Shown one piece after another: positions 39,879-45,977 of a stretch of DNA of 51,628 nt. The notes beneath the pieces are model-generated. The model saw nothing but the letters and a program-made list of their open reading frames with translations, had not been told where the DNA came from and ran no database searches. The stretch's first letter is position 1. The number at the start of each line of letters is the position of its first letter. Origin of the DNA: RYN-431 sp036388295 (GTDB lineage: Bacteria; Planctomycetota; Phycisphaerae; Tepidisphaerales; Tepidisphaeraceae); assembly GCA_036388295.1 (NCBI GenBank), contig DASVSC010000087.1:1-51628 (forward strand), read 5' to 3'. Position numbers and translations under genes: made by a program.

Positions 39879-39987
39879 ATATAACGTAAATCCGTTCAGT
39901 GGCCGGGGTCGGCCGGGAGACCCGACTGGCCGCATGGCCCCAACGACCCCGACGCCGCGGCCGGTCCACTGCGGCGGGTGATTATGT
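39879..39987 (-). other. attC I-8
   Basis: 109 bp. R boxes ATATAAC and ATTATGT (one base off), L boxes CAGTGGCCGG/CCGGTCCACTG. The TAA of its R'' box is the stop codon of the cassette ORF 39982-40251. Confidence 0.85.
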
Positions 39988-40251
39988 GCCGCGCCAACGG
40001 AGGCCGACCCACCAGACCACCACTGCCGGCCAAGCTAGCACAGCAATGGCCGCGTACAAGGCGAGTGCACTAAGCGTCTGTTTCAGTCGGAACGGCGTCG
40101 GAATGCGGGCATTAAGAACCTTCAGGCACACGCGGCGGCACTTTGGCTTTTTCGGCTTCTTCGGCCAACGCAGAACATCGTTCAATGCCACGATGAACAA
40201 GGACGGCCATAGCACGCAAAAGACGAGGATGATCCCGACGAGAAGACCCAT
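39982..40251 (-). CDS. cassette ORF, membrane protein with basic loop
   Basis: 89 residues. Hydrophobic helices at the N-terminus (about 2-24) and C-terminus (about 60-82) flank a strongly basic loop (RWPKKPKKPKCRRVC). The start is the ATG at 40251. The attC ATG just upstream is followed at once by TGA (a start-stop). Its stop codon TAA belongs to the R'' box of attC I-8. Unknown family. Confidence 0.68.
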   Translation of the reverse strand: MGLLVGIILVFCVLWPSLFIVALNDVLRWPKKPKKPKCRRVCLKVLNARIPTPFRLKQTLSALALYAAIAVLAWPAVVVWWVGLRWRGT

Positions 40252-40255
40252 AGTC

Positions 40256-40355
40256 ACATAACGCAAATCCGTTCAGTGGCCGGGGCCGGTCGGTGGACGC
40301 TCTGGCCAGAGCGACCCCGACGCCGGGGCCGGTCCACTGCAGCGGGTGGTTATAC
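40256..40355 (-). other. attC I-9
   Basis: 100 bp. R boxes ACATAAC/GTTATAC and L boxes CAGTGGCCGG/CCGGTCCACTG. It supplies the TAA stop of cassette ORF 40350-40616. Confidence 0.88.
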
Positions 40356-40616
40356 GCTGTGCTTCGAACCGCCCCGGACTGAAAAGATCACACGCCATAT
40401 TGCCCTGCGGCCGACATACAAAGCCGCGAACGATAGCGTAATGCCGATCGCAGCGGTAAGCAGCTGGTCGCCCGACGCCGCCGTTGGCACTTGGACTAAG
40501 AGGTACAAGCCAGCTTGCAAAACCAGTAGACAGCAAAAGGCAACAACGACGAATACCATTGCTTCGGCAAATCGTTCGAAACGAGTCAGCGGCATTAACG
40601 GGTTATTGCGATCCAT
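40350..40616 (-). CDS. cassette ORF, two-helix membrane protein
   Basis: 88 residues. It begins MDRNNPLMPLTRFERFAEAM, with helices at about 17-40 and 50-70 and a basic tail. The start ATG (40616) lies 18 bases beyond the attC I-10 core. The stop TAA is part of attC I-9 (ATAAC). Unknown family. Confidence 0.68.
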   Translation of the reverse strand: MDRNNPLMPLTRFERFAEAMVFVVVAFCCLLVLQAGLYLLVQVPTAASGDQLLTAAIGITLSFAALYVGRRAIWRVIFSVRGGSKHSV

Positions 40617-40633
40617 CGTTGATCACCCAAGGC

Positions 40634-40733
40634 GTATAACGTATTGCCGTTCACTGGCCGCGGCCGCGCCGACGACTACTCGATTTAAGATAAACGCTCC
40701 GCGGCCGCGGTCCAGTGCAGCGGCGGGTTGTCC
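40634..40733 (-). other. attC I-10 (most divergent of arm I)
   Basis: 100 bp. R boxes GTATAAC/GTTGTCC, L boxes CACTGGCCGCGG/CCGCGGTCCAGTG. The boxes keep the pairing (compensating changes CACTGG/CCAGTG) while the sequence differs from the others, and the loop is AT-richer. Covariation of the arms supports selection on folded single-strand structure. Confidence 0.85.
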
Positions 40734-40925
40734 GGCAGCCGGGCCCGCCGCCAGGAGCGAGGCGAACTACGGTGCGTCTCGGATGCTCTGTGCGAAGCGA
40801 TTTCCTGGCTCGTAGAGACACTCATGCAACTTGGCTTGCCCGTAATTCATTTGCTGAATACGACCGTAGACCTCGTATGAATGTTTGGAACATTTGAGGT
40901 GGCGGCTTTAGCCACCACTCCTCTA
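40734..40925 (-). pseudogene. truncated cassette remnant
   Basis: An open minus-strand stretch ending at a TAG (40767-40769) reads YEVYGRIQQMNYGQAKLH and on to LYEPGNRFAQSIRDAP. Its upstream part runs into a stop and then the IS3 remnant, so it looks like the C-terminal end of an interrupted cassette gene. The stretch is short (about 45 codons) and no relative is recognised. Confidence 0.4.
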
Positions 40926-41435
40926 TCAAAGACTAACCATGCCTGCACGCAATCGCTCGATCTTGTTCACCCCATCCCCCGTCTCCTCCAACGGCCCTGT
41001 CCAGCTCCCTTGATGTTCCCGCCTCGGCTCCGGGGTCTCGCGGCTTCGTTTCGTCCGACACTCGCTGCCGCCGGGAAAGTCCCGGCCGACACGGCCTGCC
41101 TTTTCTCCGCCAACCCCGCCGGCGTCAGGTAGCCCGACGTACCGTGCGGGCGACACGGGGTCGTAATGCCGGCGGTACGGCCTGATCCGTGCCCGCGTAT
41201 GGTCCCGACTGTAGAACGTCTCCGTGTTCGGCCACGCGTCCCGCAGGCTCCTGTTGAACCGCTCCGGCAGCCGTTCGGCTACGGACTGCGGCCCGTCGTT
41301 ATGGCGGACGAACGAAGGCACGCCACGCTCCCCGAACAGCGTCAGCAGTGTCCTGGCAAGGGACTTCGCGTTCATCCGGTGCTCGGCCTCGACGCCGAGG
41401 CGCTCCCGGGCGGCGATCCTACACCACTGGACGCC
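40926..41435 (-). pseudogene. IS3-family transposase (orfB) remnant
   Basis: The minus-strand translation contains RERLGVEAEHRMNAKSLA, then GERGVPSFVRHNDGPQSVA (the second catalytic-Asp segment, usually SDNGPEF) and ERFNRSLRDAW with YRRHYDPVSPARYVGL (usually FNGKLRDE... WRRHYNxxRPHSSLGY). These are the integrase-core pieces of IS3 OrfB. The catalytic glutamate segment is shortened, orfA is absent and no inverted ends are seen, so it is a dead remnant. It abuts the 5' end of integron arm I and lies upstream of gltD. Confidence 0.78.
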
Positions 41436-41574
41436 GGCATCTTCGGGGATCAGGACGACCCGCTTCGCTCCTTACAAATCTGCTGAACCCCGCCCGCCGC
41501 ATTTTCCTCGCCCGCCGGTTTTTACTATGATCCGGTTTCCGCACTCAACCGCTGCGGGACAGCTAAGCAAAACC

Positions 41575-43029
41575 ATGGGCAAACCCACCGGATTCAAAGA
41601 GTTCCCCCGCGAGACGCCCAAGAAGCGTCCGGCCGAATTGCGCGTCCTCGACTGGAACGAGATTTATCTCGATTTCCCCGAAGACAAGCTCCGCAAACAG
41701 GGTGCCCGCTGCATGGACTGCGGCATCCCCTTCTGCAACAACGGCTGTCCGCTCGGCAACCTGATCCCCGACTGGAACGACCTCGTCTACCGCGGCAAAT
41801 GGCGCGAAGCGATCGAATCGCTCAGCAAAACCAACAACTTCCCCGAATGGACCGGCCGCATCTGCCCCGCCCCGTGCGAAGAAGCCTGCGTGCTGGCGAT
41901 CAATGACAAGTCCGTCGCGATCAAAACGATCGAACAGGCCATCAGCGACCGCGCCTGGAGCGAAGGCTGGATCAAGCCGTGCATCCCCGCCATCCGCACG
42001 GGCAAGAAGATCGCCGTCATCGGCAGCGGCCCCGCCGGCCTGGCCGCGGCCGAACAGCTCAACAAGGCCGGCCATTGGGCCACCGTTTATGAACGCGCCG
42101 AACGCCCCGGCGGCCTGCTGCTGTACGGCATTCCCGATTTCAAGATGGACAAGCGCACCGTCCATCGCCGCATTGAGCTGATGAAGGAAAGCGGCATCAA
42201 ATTCGTCTGCAACGCCGACGTCGGCCGTACGATCACCGCCGACCAATTGCGTCGCGAGTACGACGCGATCATCCTCGCCACGGGCGCGACGAAGGCCCGC
42301 GACCTGCCCATCCCCGGCCGCGATTTGGCCGGCATTTACGCCGCCATGGACTACCTGCCCCAGCCGACGCAGGAAAACCTTGGCGATCGGATTTTCGAAG
42401 CCCAGAAGATCGACGCCGCGGACAAGCATGTCGTGATCGTCGGCGCCGGCGACACCGCCGCCGACTGCCTCGGCACCGCCCACCGCCAAAAGGCCAAAAG
42501 CGTCACGCAGCTCAACATCTATCCCAAGCCGCCCGAAGAGCGCGACGAACACTCGGCCCCGTGGCCCTACTGGCCGAACGTCTACCGTGTCAGCCCCGCC
42601 CACGAGGAAGGCGGCCAGCGCGAATGGTCCGTGCTCACCAAGGCCTTCAAAGGCGAGAACGGCCAGGTCAACACCCTCGTCTGCGCCCGCCAGGAAGTGG
42701 CCGAGATCCGCAACGGCAAGCAGATCATGCGCGAAGTCCCCGGCAGCGATTTCGAACTCCCCTGCGACCTCTGCCTCATCGCCATCGGCTTCAGCGGCCC
42801 CGAGCCCGAAGGCATCATCAGCCAGCTGAACCTCACGACCGATAACCGCGGCGCGGTCACGGTCGATGACAACTACGAAACCAGCGTCCCCGGCGTCTAC
42901 GCGACGGGCGACTGCCGCCGGGGCCAAAGTCTGGTCGTCTGGGCCATCAGCGAAGGCCGCAGCGCCGCGGCGTGCGTGGACGAAGCCCTGATGGGCAAAA
43001 GCGATCTGCCGAAGCTGAAGCTGTTCTAA
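41575..43029 (+). CDS. gltD: glutamate synthase small subunit (NADPH)
   Basis: GltD passes electrons from NADPH through FAD and iron-sulfur clusters to the glutamate synthase large subunit. The protein has 484 residues, normal length. The N-terminal cysteines C46, C49, C54, C58 and C97, C101, C105 give the two 4Fe-4S sites. GSGPAGLAAAE (151-161) is the FAD-binding site, VVIVGAGDTAADC the NADPH site, and GVYATGDCRRGQSLVVWA the C-terminal FAD motif. The start is the ATG at 41575. The partner gltB is not in the window: upstream are an IS3 remnant and integron arm I, downstream the broken intI. It may serve a distant GltB or another oxidoreductase. Confidence 0.95.
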   Translation: MGKPTGFKEFPRETPKKRPAELRVLDWNEIYLDFPEDKLRKQGARCMDCGIPFCNNGCPLGNLIPDWNDLVYRGKWREAIESLSKTNNFPEWTGRICPAPCEEACVLAINDKSVAIKTIEQAISDRAWSEGWIKPCIPAIRTGKKIAVIGSGPAGLAAAEQLNKAGHWATVYERAERPGGLLLYGIPDFKMDKRTVHRRIELMKESGIKFVCNADVGRTITADQLRREYDAIILATGATKARDLPIPGRDLAGIYAAMDYLPQPTQENLGDRIFEAQKIDAADKHVVIVGAGDTAADCLGTAHRQKAKSVTQLNIYPKPPEERDEHSAPWPYWPNVYRVSPAHEEGGQREWSVLTKAFKGENGQVNTLVCARQEVAEIRNGKQIMREVPGSDFELPCDLCLIAIGFSGPEPEGIISQLNLTTDNRGAVTVDDNYETSVPGVYATGDCRRGQSLVVWAISEGRSAAACVDEALMGKSDLPKLKLF

Positions 43030-43209
43030 ACAGCCGGCGTAATTGCCGGCGTTTCAAATGGGTGCCGCAGGCCGGTGTACGCGCAGACCCGTGCTGCGGA
43101 CGCCGGCTCGGCACAAGTCTGGGTTACCACGACCTGTGGCCCCCGCTACGCAATTGGGTGAAATCGCTCCGTTCGCCGTGGCCGGCTCGATGGCTTTGCA
43201 GGACGGGAT

Positions 43210-43583
43210 TCATCCCACGCGCCCGCGTATGGCTTCCGCCGCGCTGAGCACCGTCGGCACCCGCACCGGCCGCCGCGCCCGTTCGGCGCAGAACCGGCCA
43301 GGTGTTCCGGGCCCAGTTCGTCGACCAGCACCTGCTTGTACAGAAAGACGATGGCGTTCACCGCCTGGTTCTGCGCCGACGCACTCAGCCGGCGTCGCAG
43401 GGCGATGTCATTGAGGAACCGCTCGACGTCGCCGGCCCCCAGCCGGGCCGGCGCCTGCCATTACCCGTCCGGCGTGCGGCAGAAGCGGAGGAACGAGCCG
43501 ATCCAGGCGGTATAGCAGTCGACGGCCGCCGGCGCGAGCCGCCGTCGTGCGGCCGTAGCGACGACCCGGTCCATGATCCGCAT
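43210..43583 (-). pseudogene. intI: integron integrase (intI) remnant
   Basis: The minus-strand reading from the ATG at 43583 gives RLAPAAVDCYTAWIGSFLRF, an in-frame TAA (43463-43461), then LGAGDVERFLNDIALRRRLS, SASAQNQAVNAIVFLYKQVL and, after a frameshift near 43290, RRPVRVPTVLSAAEAI. These match the N-terminal SAM-like domain of IntI (AYVxWVRxFIxFH, EVEAFLxxLA, STQxQALxALLFLYxxVL, RLPVVLTPDEV) in order and spacing. The catalytic domain with R...HxxR...Y is not recognisable before gltD. So the integrase is truncated, with a stop and a frameshift, and cannot be active. Its position, divergent from cassette arm II, is the standard integron layout. Confidence 0.88.
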
Positions 43584-43745
43584 GCCGCACCATCCTTTCC
43601 CCTAACGTAAGACCCGAAACCGCCGCGCGTCAAGAAAAACCTTTGCCGCGTAATGAATGCCGGCTAAATTGGATAGAGCCGACCCCGGTCGCCAGCCCCG
43701 GCAGGTATCCGGGTCTTTTGGCCAGATAATGGTAGTTATCCCGCC
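43584..43745 (+). other. candidate attI region
   Basis: The 160 bp between the intI remnant and the first cassette ORF of arm II. It contains GTAGTTATCCC, whose GTTATCC (43735-43741) equals an attC right core and lies 4 bases before the first cassette ATG, so it is the likely recombination point of attI. A cassette promoter would be expected here or within intI, but none is clear. Confidence 0.6.
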
Positions 43746-44126
43746 ATGGCCGACCACCAAGTCACGATCGACCTCATCACGGAAATGCCGGACGGTTCGT
43801 GGGTGCTTGTGCTTATCGAGCAAGGCCCTTGGGCGGAAGTCGAGTTACACGCGAACTTGCAACGCGTGCAGGAGCGACTCTACAACTGCGTGGACGTGGC
43901 GATCGACGGTCATCTTGCCAAGCTATATCCGGAGTCAAAAGGAAAGGCGGCAGTAGTGCGTTTGGATGCTTACGACACGCCAGATACTCCTGTGCGCGAC
44001 TTTGTAGGCCAGTTCGCCAACCACGTCCGCAACACGGCTCAGATTCAGTGGGATTTAAACGCTAACGGTTTCGTGACGTCGCTGCACTTCGAATATCGTT
44101 GGTGTACGCTGCAGAAGGCGGGATAA
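43746..44126 (+). CDS. cassette ORF, DUF6572-like protein
   Basis: 126 residues, soluble. DLITEMPDGSWVLVLIEQGPW at the N-terminus, then LQRVQERLYNCVDVAIDGHL and VVRLDAYDTPD, resembles the DUF6572 family of small proteins of unknown role. It is the first cassette next to attI and so would be the best expressed. The stop TAA (44124-44126) is inside the R'' box of the following attC. The start is the ATG at 43746. Confidence 0.78.
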   Translation: MADHQVTIDLITEMPDGSWVLVLIEQGPWAEVELHANLQRVQERLYNCVDVAIDGHLAKLYPESKGKAAVVRLDAYDTPDTPVRDFVGQFANHVRNTAQIQWDLNANGFVTSLHFEYRWCTLQKAG

Positions 44127-44220
44127 CCATCCGCTGCAGTGGACCGGCCCCGGCGTCGAGGCCGCTCAGGCCAGAGGGTTGTCCGGCCGGCCCCGGCCAC
44201 TGAACGGATTTGCGTTATGC
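44121..44220 (+). other. attC II-1
   Basis: 100 bp. R boxes GGATAAC/GTTATGC, L boxes GCAGTGGACCGG/CCGGCCACTGA with one extrahelical A. It supplies the stop of the DUF6572-like ORF and the start ATG of the next cassette. Confidence 0.9.
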
Positions 44221-44600
44221 CTCCGAAAACGAAGCTCATCGTCGCGGGCAGTCTCGGTGCCATCGTGTTGGTGATCGCCGCCGGAATGTTCGCCGGCGTG
44301 CCCGCGCTGCAGCCCGGAGTGCTGGTCGTCGTTAAGAACTCGGATCCGGCTGCGATCTCAAATGTACAGGTGTTCGTAGGGGGCAAGGTCATTGGCCTCG
44401 GCACGATCGCGCCGGGAGCTACGGCGAGCGGCCGCGCAGTCCCCTCCGCCGACTCCGATGTGGCAATTCAATACATCGACGCAGTGGGGGCGCAGCAGGC
44501 TGTTCGCGTGGACACCTACGTCACCGGCGGATATCGCGGGCGAATTGACGCTGAGGTACGGGGAGGGTCGCTTGTCAGTTCTTGCGCCGAACTTCATTGA
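44217..44600 (+). CDS. cassette ORF, membrane-anchored protein
   Basis: 127 residues starting with the ATG in the attC II-1 core. An N-terminal helix (about 7-29) is followed by a beta-rich domain (VLVVVKNSDPAAISNVQVFV, VIGLGTIAPGATASGRAVPS, and YRGRIDAEVRG), which looks like a small exported or periplasmic Ig-like domain. Unknown family. The stop is 16 bases before the next attC. Confidence 0.7.
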   Translation: MPPKTKLIVAGSLGAIVLVIAAGMFAGVPALQPGVLVVVKNSDPAAISNVQVFVGGKVIGLGTIAPGATASGRAVPSADSDVAIQYIDAVGAQQAVRVDTYVTGGYRGRIDAEVRGGSLVSSCAELH

Positions 44601-44616
44601 CGGCGACATGGCCGAG

Positions 44617-44718
44617 GCATAACCAAACGCTGCAATGGACCGGCCCCGCGTGGAGCGTTCTGGTAAACACGGAAGTCGGTCGGCGCGGTGCCGGCCATTG
44701 AACGTTGATTCGTTATCC
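44617..44718 (+). other. attC II-2 (divergent)
   Basis: 102 bp. R boxes GCATAAC/GTTATCC and L boxes GCAATGGACCGG/CCGGCCATTGA: both arms carry a matching change (CAATGG/CCATTG) compared with the other sites. This is a compensating substitution that keeps the stem paired. Confidence 0.86.
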
Positions 44719-44723
44719 GGCCT

Positions 44724-44990
44724 ATGACTCACCCATCGCTTGAAACGATCGTGTTCGGTGCGATGTCCGTGATCTCGTTGCCAGGCGGCGTCGGTGCCTG
44801 CTGGCTCGGTTTCCATGGCGAGTTCATCGATGCAAGCTATCGCGAGAACGTGTGCGGGGGATTCGCGTTTTTAGTCATTGGGCTGGTGCCGCCAGTCCTC
44901 ACGTTTGCAAGCTGGGTCTGCGATAAGCCCAGACCGGATCAGAAGGATTTTGATGTCGCACGTCATTGCGACAGCGGAAAGGCGGGATAA
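44724..44990 (+). CDS. cassette ORF, two-helix membrane protein
   Basis: 88 residues. Helices lie at about 8-30 (TIVFGAMSVISLPGGVGACWL) and 44-66 (GGFAFLVIGLVPPVLTFASW), with a polar tail. The start ATG is 5 bases beyond the attC II-2 core. The TAA stop lies in the R'' box of attC II-3. Unknown family. Confidence 0.7.
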   Translation: MTHPSLETIVFGAMSVISLPGGVGACWLGFHGEFIDASYRENVCGGFAFLVIGLVPPVLTFASWVCDKPRPDQKDFDVARHCDSGKAG

Positions 44991-45084
44991 CCACCCGCTG
45001 CAGTGGACTGGCACCGGCGTCGGGGCCGCTTCGGCCAGAAGGTCCACCGGCCGGCACCGGCCACTGAACGGATTTGCGTTATCT
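44985..45084 (+). other. attC II-3
   Basis: 100 bp. R boxes GGATAAC/GTTATCT and L boxes CAGTGGACTGG/CCGGCCACTG. It gives the stop codon of the preceding ORF. Confidence 0.9.
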
Positions 45085-45106
45085 CGCCTCAGCAATTGAG
45101 ATCGAC

Positions 45107-45286
45107 ATGCACATAGTCAACCTATTCTTATGGCTTGCGATGCTCGGGGCTGCATTCGCGCCGGCTGAAACACAGTCCGCTAAGATAATCGCTATTGCCG
45201 GCCTGATCGTGGCGGCTTTGTGGCAGCACGCAACGGTTCGTGGCTTCTGGCGTGCGAAACCCGAAACGGTCGTCACGGCGAGATAA
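45107..45286 (+). CDS. cassette ORF, 59-residue membrane protein
   Basis: 59 residues from the ATG at 45107. Two hydrophobic helices (about 3-20, 28-42), then a basic tail. It is one of the shortest cassette genes. The stop TAA (45284-45286) is part of the R'' box of attC II-4. Unknown family. Confidence 0.6.
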   Translation: MHIVNLFLWLAMLGAAFAPAETQSAKIIAIAGLIVAALWQHATVRGFWRAKPETVVTAR

Positions 45287-45380
45287 CCACCCGCTGCAGT
45301 GGACCGGCCTCGGCGTCGGGGTCGCTCAGGCCAGAGGGCCCACCGGCCGGCCCCGGCCACTGAACGGATTCGCGTTATGC
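45281..45380 (+). other. attC II-4
   Basis: 100 bp. R boxes AGATAAC/GTTATGC and L boxes CAGTGGACCGG/CCGGCCACTG. It provides both the stop of the preceding ORF and the start of the next. Confidence 0.9.
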
Positions 45381-45727
45381 CCGTGCAAGACAGCATCCTT
45401 ACTTCGCTTGGCTATGGAATGCCGACGGCTCGACCGTCTGCGGGCGAGATCGTCATCCGTAATTTGCCGCTCGCGTGCTGGGCGATTGCACTGGTACTCT
45501 GCGTCGGGATGTTGTTTGAAGTGTTTGGCAGTCTCCGCAACACTTCCGGTTCAAAGAGAGCGCAGGTTTACACGCTGAATTGGGCATGGAGCGCCATTGT
45601 CGTGCGCGTATCGGTCGGACTGGTTCGGCGTGAACGCACATGGTGCGCGCTCGCTTACATCGCGCTCTTTTTCATCCTTCCGTTCGTCGCGGAGGCGACC
45701 ACAAAGTGGTGGCGAGCGTCATTGTGA
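45377..45727 (+). CDS. cassette ORF, three-helix membrane protein
   Basis: 116 residues from the ATG in the attC II-4 core. Hydrophobic segments lie at about 31-50, 69-85 and 91-105 (WCALAYIALFFILPFVA). No family recognised. The stop TGA is 14 bases before the next attC. Confidence 0.7.
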   Translation: MPVQDSILTSLGYGMPTARPSAGEIVIRNLPLACWAIALVLCVGMLFEVFGSLRNTSGSKRAQVYTLNWAWSAIVVRVSVGLVRRERTWCALAYIALFFILPFVAEATTKWWRASL

Positions 45728-45740
45728 CGACGAAGCACGG

Positions 45741-45797
45741 GCATAACCACCCGCTGCAGTGGACCGGCCCCGGCCACTGAACGGATTCGCGTTATCT
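45741..45797 (+). other. attC II-5 (57 bp)
   Basis: 57 bp, without a central loop, like I-3. It has the same R and L boxes with CCGGCCCCGGCC between. It is the last site of arm II. Confidence 0.88.
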
Positions 45798-45977
45798 GGC
45801 AGAATCGCTCGACGTGTCGACGCATCAGGGTGTTCAAGATCCGACTTGGCCGACATCCTCGCCGTGGATGAGGCATGAATGCGTCCCGCCGATCTCGCAC
45901 TTGGGAAGCTCGTGCGAATCCAGCCACTACTTTGGGCGTCCGCGAATGACGGTGACTTCTGGGTCGTCGCGCTCTAG

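Larger units (their letters stand above)
36904..40733 (-). mobile_element. integron gene-cassette array, arm I (minus orientation)
   Basis: Ten attC-like sites alternate with nine small minus-strand ORFs over 3.8 kb. Each unit is an ORF without evident promoter followed by an attC, the definition of a gene cassette. The attC sites share R boxes (ATAAC/GTTAT), L boxes (CAGTGG-A-CCGG against CCGGCCACTG) and mismatched spacers. High similarity among them is typical of chromosomal (sedentary) integrons. The array reads away from an IS3 remnant at 40926-41435, and no integrase or attI is found at this arm's 5' end. Cassette genes have lower GC than the flanking core genes. Confidence 0.9.
43735..45797 (+). 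mobile_element. integron gene-cassette array, arm II (plus orientation)
   Basis: Five cassettes on the plus strand, each an ORF plus attC, directly beside the broken intI and reading away from it. The attC sites are the same family as in arm I, on the opposite strand. The last attC ends at 45797, and 45798-45977 up to the IS5 element holds no convincing gene. Confidence 0.92.

Noticed and set aside
36904..40733. Regularly spaced repeats suggesting a CRISPR array
   Set aside because: The repeats are about 100 bp (not 25-40), imperfect palindromes, and the spacers are 180-550 bp open frames. No cas gene is near. The attC plan explains them.
43040..43209. Possible catalytic-domain remnant of intI (a YTGLRHPFET-like reading)
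   Set aside because: Only about ten residues resemble the HxLRH box, in a different frame and at the wrong distance. Too weak to annotate.
43030..43209. Transposon or recombination end between gltD and the intI remnant
   Set aside because: No inverted repeat or target duplication was found.
45798..45977. A sixth cassette ORF after attC II-5 (GTG frame reading STHQGVQDPTW)
   Set aside because: The frame is short, has no attC after it, and the minus strand shows a better candidate joined across the IS.
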